DNA of 64,000 nucleotides from Papaver somniferum (Eukaryota; Streptophyta; Magnoliopsida; Ranunculales; Papaveraceae), in assembly GCF_003573695.1 (NCBI RefSeq), contig NW_020621936.1, positions 186,001 through 250,000 of the forward strand, given 5' to 3'. Within the stretch, counting starts at the first letter, position 1. The number at the start of each line of letters is the position of its first letter. A program made the position numbers and the translations under genes. Below the pieces are notes generated by a model that saw only the letters and a program-made list of their open reading frames with translations, made no database searches and had not been told where the DNA came from. This document shows, one piece after another, positions 1-11,400 of the stretch.

Positions 1-600
1 AGAATAGTGTAAGGCTGCTAAGTTTCAGTGGAGTTTTATCAATCCACCATGCATGAGCAATGTTAAAGAATCTTGAGAAGTATACCGGTCCAGGCCACTC
101 TCGAGCAAGGAACGGTTCCAATCCTTTTTTGCCTTGGAAAACATTGGCTATGACGAATGGAAACCATTGGCAATCACTACAGGAGCTCGGAATTTGCATT
201 AACTTGGATTTCATCTCGACCAGTGGCTTCACAAATTTATTGTCTTCTGAAAGTTTGCTAAATGGAGTAATATCACGAGAAAAACATGAATCAAGCGATA
301 CAAATGCCCTGCCAGTCACCCCTTGTCCTTTCTGCAAGCGATTCTTGTCAGAATCATCTCTAAAACCCAACATATGAGCATCCTCAACGTAAAGTGATGG
401 ATAAGTTATCGGCATGCATATTTGTCCAGCAAAAATTTCATAAAAGATGAAACAATGCTTCTTCACACCACTACCGTGTAAAGCATCTAAATTGCTTCTC
501 ATCACTTTAAAGGCCACAATGCAACACCGGAGACGTTCATAGACAGTTAAGCCATTTTGTAAGTAAAGTCCTGGGCAGAAACTGTAGTACTGGATGAAAA
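1..600 (-). pseudogene. NIN-like protein (NLP) GAF-like domain segment, partial, runs off left edge
   Basis: The minus strand is open for more than 180 codons from about position 590 to the window edge. Reading it gives motifs of the N-terminal conserved (GAF-like) region of plant NIN-like proteins: GQICMP, then YVEDAHMLGF, then LQKGQGVTGRAF, then CFSRDITPFSKLSE. In NLPs the same order (GQVCM, VDAHMWGF, LQKGQGVAGRAF, CFxxDITxFSK) precedes the RWP-RK DNA-binding domain; here the RWP-RK part would lie beyond the left edge. NLPs are nitrate-responsive transcription factors. After the GAF-like part the sequence becomes unlike NLPs (FVIANVFQGKKGLEPFLAREW). No start codon or clean exon border can be fixed. 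It lies downstream of, and on the same strand as, a retrotransposon gag, so it may be a captured or chimeric copy. Family call fairly sure; functional status unknown. Confidence 0.65.
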
Positions 601-1611
601 TATTTGCAAACTTAAGGTAAGAAGTTCTGAAGTGTACCTTGTGAACTCATCACACTTGAGTTTTATGAACGTGTTGAGACTAAACACCAATATTCCTAAA
701 ACGATCATGGCACCATTTTTGTTATGAAGTTTTGAATATGAAATCTTGATTTGAAGCTGAGCATCATCCCTGGAGATGTTTCCATACTTTTGCATATTGA
801 TCAATGCCTTTTTCAACCACATGCATCCGATCTTGACTTGTTGGAATGCTCCAACTAGTTGATCCAACACAGATTGATATATAATCTCACGAAAAAACAG
901 CCATCGACATGAATTGTAGTGTTGGTTAGCTGTACCAACAGTAATAAACAAAACAGAATGGACAACCAAAGAGATGTCTGCATTAATCATTAAGGCACTG
1001 TTGCCACTTGTTTCCAGCAAGCATTTACCAAACCACTTATTAACCGTCTGTTGAACCATTAATGTAGTGACCACCAGACCAAAGAATATTTCTCCAATAC
1101 TATGAATGGCGACGTATGGATCAAAAATAGTATGTGGCTTTTGAATAATTGAGGGACCAATAAAAAGATCGTAGTATTGAAAGATATTAAAAACCACCAA
1201 CTTTCGAGATAGTAAGAAGGTAATTCCCTTGAGCTTTATATGACATTTACACCGGCGTCCAGAATTTATCATGAAACCATCTCTATATACTGAATAAATT
1301 GAAGCGCTACATCTATCGGTCGTGGCATCGACAAGTATTGTCATAGCAGAACTTCTGAAGGCATTAATAATTGAATCATAAGGAACATAAAGTCGAACTC
1401 TTTCACTCGTCATCTCACCAATGGGAACAAAAAATGAGTGAACTGTATTACCATCAGGTTCTCTTTTTCCCTTATCAAATACTCTATTTGGCAAATTAGG
1501 TGCGAGAGGTGCAGCTTTCCACCAATCGACAGAAACCACAATCATTACATTAGGTTCTAAAACAAACCCACTGACACAAATATTATTTCTAAACTTTACT
1601 TCTTTTGCCAA
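547..1611 (-). CDS. 354-residue ORF of uncertain identity between gag and the NLP segment
   Basis: A long minus-strand ORF overlaps the end of the gag frame by 23 bases and ends where the NLP-like frame takes over. I do not recognise a domain with confidence. The C-terminal part (about residues 300-335, LGILVFSLNTFIKLKCDEFT) is faintly like the end of the first conserved block of NLP proteins, where a VLELV-type strand is followed by a charged helix; this would make it the upstream exon of the same NLP-derived unit, but that is inference. There is no zinc knuckle, protease, integrase or reverse transcriptase motif, so it is not the pol that normally follows gag. It could also be a chance ORF in decayed sequence. 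Confidence 0.35.
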   Translation of the reverse strand: MAKEVKFRNNICVSGFVLEPNVMIVVSVDWWKAAPLAPNLPNRVFDKGKREPDGNTVHSFFVPIGEMTSERVRLYVPYDSIINAFRSSAMTILVDATTDRCSASIYSVYRDGFMINSGRRCKCHIKLKGITFLLSRKLVVFNIFQYYDLFIGPSIIQKPHTIFDPYVAIHSIGEIFFGLVVTTLMVQQTVNKWFGKCLLETSGNSALMINADISLVVHSVLFITVGTANQHYNSCRWLFFREIIYQSVLDQLVGAFQQVKIGCMWLKKALINMQKYGNISRDDAQLQIKISYSKLHNKNGAMIVLGILVFSLNTFIKLKCDEFTRYTSELLTLSLQIFSSSTTVSAQDFTYKMA

Positions 1612-2745
1612 TGATACTCTTTCGGAGTTTGAAAAAATCTACCACGATTTCTTCCAATATAATTGTCGGTAAGCATATCTTTCTGAGATAGACAGTCATA
1701 TACACAGACAGACATATAAAACGACACAAGAGATTTCTTATAGGCTGATTCAACAAACTCAACATCCTAGTATATATTTGGGACATTATTAGCGTAACCT
1801 CATGATTAACAACCAAGTTACTCCGAACTGTAGATAATAAGAGTAAATAAAAATCAGGTAAATTACTAGGTTTAAGATTTGATAACTCACCAGTAAACTC
1901 TTGTGAAACATCAGAATCCTTGTCGACCGGAATTTCTTCGTCTTTAGATACAATATTTGAAGACTCACCAACATATTCTAGCGAATCACACAAAACCACG
2001 TGGTCTTGATTTGCTTCTTCAGTTGTTACAGGAATCGAAAGACTCTTAGGGTGTTCACCTGGACATGGCTGATCTAAATTGATGGGTTTTGAAGGACTTG
2101 TATTTGCCTCCTCAGATTCTTCTTCTTCGGCTAATAGTCCGTCTAGTGGATCTAGTAGCGCTGCAAGTGTATCCCTGATTGCTCTAGTTGAACTGAGACA
2201 ATCCCCAAACGCAGCATCGTTCTGTTTAATGGTACTTGATGTCATCCTAGCATTAACAAATCTCTCGGGAGAAAAACGAGCACGAACTAAGGAACAAAAT
2301 TCTTCCCATGTAGTAACTGTAGTCGTGGTCTTCCTCCAACGATACCAAGCATAGGCATCATCTTTAAGATGCGCGGAAGCGATAGTGATTTTTTGATTGT
2401 CAGTCACCATGTGCAAGCTAAAATATTGATCGGCACTAAAAATCCAATCATCAGGGTCATCTCCATCAAAAGTAGGAACCTTCAAACTAATAGCTCCAGC
2501 AGTATTAGGGGTTTCAAGAATTCCATCACCAATATTAGGATTAGTAGTACACTGATGAGCATTAAGCTGAGGAAAAAATTCAAGAACACATTACGTAAAG
2601 ATTTTGTGAGTTCCGTGCACGTGCACATAGTGTTTGTCAGATCTTTTGTATTCTCAACTAAATCCAACTTCTGATTTGTTGTATCCTCAAGGCGCAACTG
2701 CTTGTCTTCCAAACGATTTTGTGTTTGTTCTTTTGTGTAAGTCAT
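1589..2745 (-). pseudogene. Ty3-type retrotransposon gag, one frameshift
   Basis: The protein starts at 2745 with a charged stretch (TYTKEQTQNRLEDKQ), then shifts frame near 2575 at a T-run, and continues as the retrotransposon gag (UBN2/Retrotrans_gag) core. Landmarks are VPTFDGDDPDDWIFSADQYF, then HLKDDAYAWYRW, then WEEFCSLVRARF. This order (F-x-G-x-DPxxW, then L-x-x-x-A-x-x-W, then W-x-x-F) is typical of Ty3/gypsy gag. Gag packs the element RNA into particles. The tail is acidic (AEEEESEEANTSP) and carries no CCHC knuckle. An LTR and a primer-binding-like site lie directly upstream (2788-3112), so this is the 5' part of an element on the minus strand. No pol follows; instead an unrelated ORF and an NLP-like segment follow. 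Confidence 0.75.
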
Positions 2746-2787
2746 CGTAAAAAAAAAAATTGGGTGAAATTTAGGTATGATGTAAAC

Positions 2788-2800
2788 CTGCTCTGATCCG
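2788..2800 (-). other. Primer binding site-like sequence (initiator Met tRNA type, degenerate)
   Basis: Reading the minus strand just inside the LTR gives cggatcagagcagg, close to the usual plant PBS tggtatcagagcagg. It begins two bases after the LTR end, as expected for a minus-strand element whose gag starts at 2745. Confidence 0.6.
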
Positions 2801-2802
2801 GG

Positions 2803-3112
2803 TGTTAGGGTCCTTAACCAAAACACTAGTTAAAACACAAATAAAAGGTAAAGAATCTTAGATAGAACCATTTGAGTTGGGGGTTAGCCACCTCTGCTTT
2901 GAAGATAAAGAGAAGAAAGATATAGAACTGAGTTGTATTGATTATCGTTATCTTTCGATACAAGCTTAAGAAATTTATTTATAGCTAACAGGAATGTTTG
3001 TTAGGCAAGCATTACTAATAATAAGAAGTTTACTCAAACTAGGAAACTCATGCAAACTAAATAAGGTAAATCTAATTAAGGAAATATGTGATATCGGGTT
3101 GGTGTCGCAACA
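2803..3112 (-). repeat. LTR of the Ty3-type gag element (310 bp)
   Basis: On the minus strand the repeat begins TGTTGCGACACC at 3112 and ends CCCTAACA at 2803, giving the TG...CA ends and a TGTT/AACA inverted terminus. The TGTTGGGACACC-type start and an internal GGTGGC(C/T)AATCCCC-like segment recur in the LTR at 6040-6354 and the fragment at 15150-15267, so these are one family. The partner 3' LTR is not in the window, so no target duplication can be checked. Confidence 0.65.
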
Positions 3113-4090
3113 GAATGAGTGAAAGTGGAGACTAAAAAATGCATTTGGAGGAAAAAAATGCATGAGCGGTTGAAGATCTGCCTCGCAAGGATATTTTTTG
3201 ATTTTTAATCTATTAAAAACTCTTTAACGCGGGTTCCTTTCAAGTTTTATTTTTAGAAAGAGGATACATTGAAGAGGCTTCTCTCCAAGCGGATGAACAT
3301 CATCCTCTTTGTCTCTTAATTTATTCACCCACGATAAGAAATTCATTCTCCAAGCTTGTCCCTCACTCGATTTGGCGGTGAATGAGTATTTTTAACACTC
3401 ATTCCATAGCCATTGCTTTAAGAGCATTCACAGTAGCCTAAGATAATAATTTTGGTGGTCAATCTCAGTAAAGAAACTTATGAGGAGCAAGATTGCAATA
3501 GGGTGTACCAAATTTATACAGGGTAATCCAGTGTATTTTGTGGTAATGATAATTTGTTTTATCTTGGTAGGGAGTAGTTAAAACATTGCTTAGAGCAAGT
3601 ATTGTGGTACTCATTTTCTTAACTGAAAATGAGAAATGTAGCTAAGCCGGAAGAGAAATGGTCAATTGTTATGGCCCTTGGTTAACTGTACCCAACGAAA
3701 ACCTAGTTTCCTCGTAGTCAAAGGTTGACTTGACCAAGCGATAATTTAGTTTCTGCTTAGAACTTAATAGATAATTGAAAATACCTAACGTCCCCCCCTT
3801 GTTCTTCATTAACACCCCATGGAGACAAAATTTATCGTTTTGATGTTGAAGGTATTGTATGTGGAACTTTAGCATGAAATTAAAAAAGTTTGTTGTATAC
3901 TCAATGGTGAATCTATTGCATTTTTCAGTTATGAACTTCATCCACAAGCGATTCAAATTTAAGGCTAGTAATTGTAATTGTAGGGTTTTAAATGCAGTTT
4001 TATATAATAATCATGATTTCTTGATTTAGGTTAATTAATTTTGACATATACAATTAAATCATGACATTGAATATATAAATAGTCAAAATA
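3113..4090. other. Intergenic, no gene seen
   Basis: No convincing ORF or repeat was found here. The longest open stretch (3669-3956, minus, 95 codons) has no recognisable motif and looks like chance. Confidence 0.5.
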
Positions 4091-4094
4091 AAAA

Positions 4095-4600
4095 TCTGTC
4101 TAGTACAGTGGTGGAGGCATCCCTTTTCGTCCATAATGCGGATGGGAAGTAGGGGGATCGATTCCCACTAGGGAAGGTTGGATCCCCTATTTCACTAATT
4201 TCGCCTATAGATACAGATGAGATTGGGTCTTGTTGATGGGGTGGTGATTGGTAGAATCCGACTAGAAACGGTAAATAAATATTCCAGGTATTACAAAAAC
4301 CAAATAAATAGTACAACAACTCATCACCACTCCATCACACAACTAGTTATAACCATAGTTTTCTGACTATTAATATCTATAATACAAAGCAGAAGGGGGT
4401 TTTGAGCCTTGGATGGTCGGATAACATTTTGAGAGACAAAGGTTGCACCATCCCAGTCTCATCCCAGACAAAGACATCCGATAGATGTAAGATTTGTAAC
4501 CTCCTTCAGTTATGGATTTATGCATTGATAACCCTCATAATTAGTTCTTCACTAATTAAAAAAATTAATGTGCCGACCAAAAAAAAAACTTACAATTAAA
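4095..4600 (+). mobile_element. tRNA-derived SINE-like candidate
   Basis: The left end has a box A-like tagtacagtggtgg (about 4099-4112) followed about 50 bases later by a box B-like ggatcgattccc (about 4158-4169), the spacing of an RNA polymerase III internal promoter. The right end finishes with gtgccgacc and a run of A (4578-4588), as LINE-mobilised elements do. A 10-base direct repeat, tacaattaaa, occurs at about 4048 and 4590, but the left copy is some 40 bases away from the box A start, so it is not a clean target duplication. The length (about 500) is long for a plant SINE; a tRNA-like sequence fused to other DNA is possible. Confidence 0.4.
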
Positions 4601-4601
4601 C

Positions 4602-6039
4602 GTTACAACTTGTAAAACTCATATTTTCTATTCATTTTTTTTTTGACTCATATCTTTTTAAAACCGAATTAGTCCACCTTCATCAACCTACAAAGAACAA
4701 ATAACATTAGAACATTTGCGGTTACAACATGTGAAACTCTTATTTTTGGCTTGAATAAAATTAACTGTCCTTCATCAACCTGCAAAGAACAAAGAACATT
4801 ATGTTTAAATACAAAAAAAGAATCCTTTTCATTTGAATCATTTTTATTTTTTTGTGGAAATAATCGAAAAATAAAAATAAATACATATAATTGAGATTTA
4901 TCAAAATAATAAATCACGAAAACTTTTCACTTCAATCATAGGCCTAATTTTAATTTTAGTGAAATGAATGTTATTTTAAAACGTATAATTAATCTAGCTA
5001 GGACATGTAGACTCGCAAACTTACATTGTTTGCATCCTTGCAAATGGAACAACCATCTAGCTTGGAATCACATTCCTTTTCAAAACTGCACTGACACTGA
5101 AACCTCAATCTTTTCATAAACGTTCTTGACTTTTCAGGTGGTTTCCTTTTTCCTCTACATCTACTAAATTTATTTATTTTTATCTTCTTGATCCTGATTG
5201 TCTTTTCCTCCATAACAACACGATTGAGCATCGTCATGTACACCTTCAATTACTACCCAATCATTATCACGAAATCCTATTTTATTATCATGATTCACCT
5301 CCAGCTTCTCAACTCCTGATTTGGTGTTGCAAATATCGAATATGGAAAACATGCACAATGGTGTTATATTTTCATCTGGAAATGATTGTCAATATCGATG
5401 AGGATTCGGCATAATGAATCGAATACAACACAAAACAATATCAAAGACCACTTTAGGGATCGACTAATATTTTTTTATCGTGGGGCAAAAAAAAGAAAAT
5501 TCTTGGTGTTTTTATCAGAAATTATTATTTTAATCAATTACAATTATTATTTAGATGACAAATATCTAAGATTTTCATAGCTACAAGTTCTTACAGGTCA
5601 ATTTTTTTTTTTATCATGGTTTAAAGTATTTATTTACATCATTATGACCAAAAATGATTCTGTCTCATGTCGTGCCGTTACAACACGGGTTATTTCTAGT
5701 ATATTATATAATACCTGGCATTTTTATTTACCATTTCGGGTAGGACTTTACCCCAATTAGCTTACCTTTTGTTTAGGTTGTTGTTTCATTTGCCTGAGCC
5801 TAGTTGAGTTGCTTGAACTAGGAAAGCTAGGTGGAAACAGAGTCATCTAATTTAAATTTTAATAATTAAATAAAATTAATAGAAAATCAAAAGACAATTA
5901 GAATAAATAAAATAAAACAATAAGTATGTATATTAATAATTATTATTATCGATATTGAAATTAATATAGATTTTATAATATAAATTGGGAAAGGAATTTT
6001 AGAAGTTTGAAAAACCAACAGCCGTAGAGAGAGGAGAAG
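4602..6039. other. AT-rich intergenic DNA with a local duplication and a Helitron-like end
   Basis: Two related blocks are duplicated: cttcatcaacctacaaagaa (about 4677) recurs near 4768, and gttacaacttgtaaaactca (about 4602) recurs in altered form near 4721. Minus-strand ORFs at 4998-5358 are short; one has a cysteine cluster (CQCSFEKECDSKLDGCSICK) but I recognise no family. Near 5670-5699 a small hairpin (cgtg/cacg) is followed by CTAG and then T, as at Helitron 3' ends. No host gene is supported. Confidence 0.4.
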
Positions 6040-6354
6040 GAGATGGTGTTTTTAATTAGGTAAAATCAGTGGAGGATATATGGAATTGAGGTATAATAAT
6101 GATAAAAAAATCCTTTGAATTGGGGATTGGCCACCAAGTTAACAAGCTTCAAAACTCTGATTATTGGTTGGATGATTAAAACCGTAGAAAAAACTAATAT
6201 TTTTATATAGAATAATCCTTGGAAAACAAGTAAATTAATCCTAAAATAACGAGACTTTGAGTAGGAAAAACTCTCACGAAAAAAACACACAAATTCTCTA
6301 AAACAAATCTATCTAATATTAATGTAAATTATAATTCGAGTTGGTGTCCCAACA
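6040..6354 (-). repeat. LTR of a second Ty3-type gag element (3' LTR, minus strand)
   Basis: On the minus strand the LTR begins TGTTGGGACACCAACTCG at 6354, directly after a purine tract (AAGAGGATGGGA, 6355-6366) that serves as the polypurine tract. It shares the block around 6106-6150 (ggggattggccaccaagtt) with the fragment at 15150-15267 and, more loosely, with the LTR at 2803-3112. The far end near 6040 is estimated and not fixed by a TG/CA pair. Confidence 0.55.
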
Positions 6355-6366
6355 TCCCATCCTCTT

Positions 6367-7140
6367 GAAATGTAACTTGTCCTCAAGTTGAATTGGTTGA
6401 ATAATTCATTACGATAACATCATCAGCGTCGGCTCCTTCAAAAAGTAGTAATTGAACTGTTCCCTGGCATATATGACCCGGCTTATAAATTTCCGTCACA
6501 ATTAAAACATAAATCCTTCTTGCGCCTATCTTCTTACTCGATCCTAGACATTCGACGAACATGAATGTAGTAGAAGTAGTTGTCATAGCGGGTGTTGATG
6601 CCATTTGGAGAGACTTTCCATCTTTAAAACTTGATGTTTCATTAATGGCATTCTTTTGATAAAGTGCCAGTTCAAAGGCTTTTGATAAGCTTCTAGGTCG
6701 AAGCATTCGAACACCTACCCTTATATCCTCCTGAAAGAAAAATAATATTGATTTGATATTACTCGCCTCAGTCAATCCATGAACTTTTTTAATAACTTTC
6801 CATACTCAATAATAAAGTCACAAACAATAGTGTTTTGTGACAACTTGGATAATGTATTCCATGCACCAATATGTTTGCGATTACTGAAATGAAAACGAAA
6901 TGCTCGCGAAAAGTGTTCTCATGTTAATCCTCCAAGTGAGTCTTTGATCCATGGATACCATGACTTCACATCATCATCAAGATGGACATCAGCTAGGGGT
7001 ACCATTTGAGCGACTGTTACGCCATGAAAACAGTAGTATTGTTCATCTTTAAAAACCCGTCCTTCGGGATCATTTCCATTAAATCTAGGAAACTTCAGAT
7101 CAATTGGACCCGTCGAAAGATAAGACCAGTTGCACCATCA
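6367..7140 (-). pseudogene. Ty3-type gag remnant, C-terminal part, joined directly to the 3' LTR
   Basis: The minus strand encodes decayed gag: DPEGRVFKDEQYYCFHG (about 7030-7080), then VPLADVHLDDDVKSWYPW (about 6960-7015), a stop, then IRVGVRMLRPRSLSKAFELA (about 6660-6725), which is the usual end of plant Ty3 gag. After this the frame runs only about 300 bases and meets the polypurine tract and LTR, so protease, reverse transcriptase, RNase H and integrase are missing. The N-terminal gag part is at 12747-12962; the two halves are separated by a copia insertion at 7146-12741. Confidence 0.65.
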
Positions 7141-7145
7141 CCTAA

Positions 7146-7762
7146 TGTTGGAAAACTGGATCCAATTTTCTATATATGAATGGAAAATTCATATAACTAG
7201 CACCGTGTGGATTTGGGTGTTGCGCTGGTTTAGTAGTTATGGGTTTAATCCTAGTTTGACCTATTAGTTAGGTTAAGAAGTTTCAAGTTTGAAACGATAG
7301 GAAACCTAAAACCAGGCGTGAAGGGAAACAACCCTTCGGGAATTCAAATTGGAATTATAGTGACACACCCCTTGAAGAAATCCTTGAAGCATCATGATTC
7401 TTCATTGAATAGGTATTAGTAATTCTATAAATACCTTGCACACACTTAGAGATAGGTATCAATGAGAAACCTAATTATCATCCTATTGCATTCTAAAATC
7501 ATTAAGTTTGTGTTCAAGAGAGAGTTCATCGCTTTAAGTTTGGTTCGCCGTTTCTCGAAGTTTGGAGTGTTACTACATCGAGAAGATAGTCGTTGTATCC
7601 TGAGAGACAGACATCGATAATCCGTAAGCACCAGTGCGGGGTGAATCTGTCTTAAGGCTAGAGGATAGAATCCTTGCCTCGACTTTGGTTTCGTTTAATT
7701 GGATTTGCATTTTTCTTCTTCTCTGTTTGTTTTATTGCAGTTTATACACAAGATTGCCAACA
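7146..7762 (+). repeat. 5' LTR of the copia element
   Basis: 617 bp, starting tgttggaaaactgg and ending ttgccaaca. The tataaatacc near 7430 is a plausible TATA box for the element transcript. The bases after the LTR (atcttaag...) do not match the common Met-tRNA primer site. Confidence 0.9.
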
Positions 7763-8402
7763 ATCTTAAGATGGACATTTATCATTGTGTATACTGTGAT
7801 TTTGTTTCAGTGCTAACCTTTATTCCTGTGAAGTTTAATACAGCAGGTTGTGGAAACGTTTGTTTGTGCGGTACAGATTATCGTCAATTTATAAACAAAC
7901 TCAAATTGACTTTACTGCTGAAGTTCACGAATGATCGGTTTGGCTATATATTGGCTTTAAGTCTGTTATTTATTTGTGTGAAACTAATATCGATTTCTGT
8001 ACACAAGGATCGTTGGACCTTCTCTATTTGGTCACAGTACTTTCAAATCCCCACTAGCAATCCATGTACAGTAACACTGGAGCATTGCTTTTGGTAAACT
8101 AATCATTAGTTTGCAGAATTCAAAATGAATCATTCAAAAGGAATTTGAATTTTGGTTACTGGATCTTTCAGTTTTGTTTTTAGTTCATGAGAATATAGTT
8201 AGGCGTCAAACTAAAAACAAGAGTGTCTTTTATATTTTCCTACTTCTCTTTTATTTGCCCTGCAGTATACTTGGCAGACGTACAAAGCGTTTTGTTCAAT
8301 TTTTTTGTCAACAGAACCTTTAAATCTGTTTGTTGTTTATTGTTCTGTTGGTTGTTGTTAACAATACTGAATTTTGAAAATTTGAAGTACAGGAAACAGT
8401 GG
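7763..8402 (+). other. Copia leader region without gag
   Basis: This is where gag should be. The reading frames are short, and none shows a UBN2 gag core or CCHC knuckle. Translations are rich in Phe, Leu and Cys, consistent with non-coding DNA. Homology to copia begins abruptly near 8403 just before the protease. A deletion of gag, or its replacement by other DNA, fits. Confidence 0.55.
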
Positions 8403-11400
8403 GGGTCAATGGAACCACAACGTTGCATGGATATGACGGCTGTGGTATCAGAATCCAGTTTGAATGGAAATGTTAGAGAATGGTGGATCGACAGCGGAGC
8501 TACTTGCCACATTTGCATCGATAGGAACATGTTTATGTCTTATCAAACCGTGGACGATGAAACGCTGTTTATGGGAAATTCTGCGACAACTAAAGTCGTC
8601 GGAATGGGAAAAATCAGCCTCAAAATGATTTCTGGAAAAAAACTCACTTTGAACAACGTTCTACATGCACCGGGTATGCGAATTAACTTAATCTCGTGCT
8701 CCTTATTAGTTAAGCATGGCTTTAAAATTGTATGTATGCATGACAAAGTTGTCATATCAAAGAGTGATATGCATGTTGGTAAAGGATACTTGTGTGATGG
8801 GATGTTTAAATTAGACGCTCTCACAGTAATTCCCAAGGGGAATAAAAAGGAAATTGCTTCTTTTTATGTGGTTGAGTCATCAAATATATGGCATGGTAGA
8901 CTAGGCCATGTTAATTATGGTTCAATTCGGAAACTAATTAACATGGATCTAATACCAAGCGTCACATTGATTTAAATCATAAATGTGAAATTTGCGTATA
9001 AGCAAAATCAACAAGGTCATCCTTTCACCCAGTTGAAAGAAATACGGAACCACTAAATTTGGTTCATACCGATATTTGTGACTTTAAATCAGTGCTAACA
9101 AGAAATGGAAAAAAAGTATTTCATTACTTTTATTGATGATTGCACTCGTTATTGCCACGTCTATCTAATGAGAGGGAAAGACGATGCAATAGAAATATTT
9201 AAGCACTATAAGAATGAGGTAGAAAATCAATTGAACAAAAAGATTAAAATTCTGAAAAGTGATAGAGGCACTGAGTATGATTCACCATTTGCGGAACTTT
9301 GTTCGTAGCATGGAATTATCCACCAAACCACTGCTCCTTATAATCCACAATCAAACGGTATTGCGGAAAGCAAGAATCGTACATTGAAAGAAATGATGAA
9401 TGCTCTATTACTAAGTTCACGATAGCCGGATAATTTGTGGGGGGAAGCTGTCCTTACTGCAAATTATATCATAAAAAAAATACCTCATAAGAAAAAGGAA
9501 ATTACTCCTTATGAATTATGGAAAGGCCATAAACCTTCCTATAAATTCTTAAAGGTGTGGGGGTGTCTTGCAAAAGTGGAAGTTCCTTTACCTAAGAAGG
9601 TAAAAATAGGTCCAAAAACCTTCGATGGAATTTTCATTGGATGTGCAGAAAATAGTAGTGCTTATAGATTTCTGGTACATAGATCAGAAATTTCAGATAT
9701 TCACACAAATACGATAATTGAATCTAGAAATGCCGTATTCTTCGAAGATATCTTTCCTTGTAAAGATAAAAATAAAGGTGCGAGTGTAAGTGACTCAAAT
9801 GAACTATTGAGTAACAAGAGAACTTTTGATCAGATTGATAGAAGTCAATCTAATCAAGATAGTTCTAACTTACAGATTAATGAGCCTAGACGAAGTAAAA
9901 GAATGAGAAAATCTACATCTTTTGGCTCTGATTTTGAAACATTCTTGTTAGAAAGTGAACCTCGAACTTTTAAAGAGGCAATGTCGACTCCGGAAGCACC
10001 TTTCTGGAAAGAGGCTAGAGATAGTGAGGTTCAATCTCTTTTACAAAATCATACTTGGGAATGGGTGGATCCCCCCTGGTTGTAAGTCTTTGGGCTGCAA
10101 ATGGATTTTCAAAAGAAAGATGAAACCAGGCGGTTCGGTAGACAAGTATAAGGCGAGACTTGTAGCAAAAGGTTACAAGCAAAAGGAAGGATTAGATTAT
10201 TTCTATACATACTCTCCTGTAACGAGAATAACCTCAATCCGAGTATTAATTGCAATTGCTGCATTATATAACCTTGAGATACATCAAATGGATGTTAAAA
10301 CGGATTTCTTAAATGGTGAATTAGATGAGGAAATCTATATGGAACAACATGAAGGTTTGATAGTTCCCGGTCAAGAAAAGAAAGTCTGTAAATTGGTAAA
10401 ATCACTCTATGGGCTAAAACAAGTGCCGAAGCAATGGCACCAAAAATTTGATAGTGTGATGATATCAAATGGTTTTAAAATAAACGAATGTGACAAATGT
10501 GTCTATTTCAAGCATACACCAAAGGGGTGTGTAATTTCGTGTCTTTACGTTGATGATATGCTTATCATGGGTAATAACATGGATGTTATTAACGATACAA
10601 AGAAACTGCTAAAAAGCAAGTTTGGTATGAAAGACCTAGGTGTGGTTGATGTTATTTTAGGAATAAAAATTTCTAAGACATCAGACGACTTGGTATTATC
10701 TCAATCTCATTACATTGAGAGCATACTAAGTAAATTTTAGAAGGATGATGGAGGCGTTTCAAAAACACCAATTGATCCAACTCTTCATCTAGCGAAAAAT
10801 CGTGATCAAAGTATATCACAAGTAGAGTATTCTCGTATAATTGGTGCTTAACATATTTGATGAATTGCACTCGTCCGGACATAGCTTGTGCAGTAAATAA
10901 ATTAAGCAGATTTACGAGTAATCCAGGAAAAGACCATTGAAAGGCTATAATCCGGGTATTAAAGTACTTGAGATATACCCAGGATTATGGATTACACTAT
11001 ACGAGATTTCCACCTGTATTTGAAGGATATTTCGATGCGAATTGGATATCAGATTCTAAAGATGTTAAATCCACTAGTGGGTATGTATTTACAATAGGTG
11101 GTGGAGCATTATCTTGGAAATATTCTAAACAAACTCTTATAGCTAGATCCATAATGGAATCTGAGTTTATTGATTTAGATAAAGCAGGGGAAGAAGCAGA
11201 GTGGCTTCGAAACTTTTTAGAATATATTTCGATATGGCCAAAACCCGTGCCTGCAATATGTATTCATTGCGATAGTCAATCTGCAATTGGCAGAGCAAGG
11301 AGTGATATATATAACGGTAAGTCTCGACATATAAGATTGAGACACAAGACCGTGAAAGAATTGCTCTCAATGGGAATTATTACGATCAATTATGTGAAGT

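Noticed and set aside
60..377. 105-codon plus ORF at the left edge
   Set aside because: The minus strand of the same DNA encodes the NLP-like segment.
2079..2354. Ser-rich plus ORF
   Set aside because: Antisense to the acidic gag tail.
4998..5358. Cysteine-containing minus ORFs as a small secreted protein
   Set aside because: No signal peptide, two overlapping frames, no splice signals that join them convincingly.
8240..8836. Minus ORFs opposite the copia protease
   Set aside because: They are shadows of the protease and pre-integrase coding on the plus strand.
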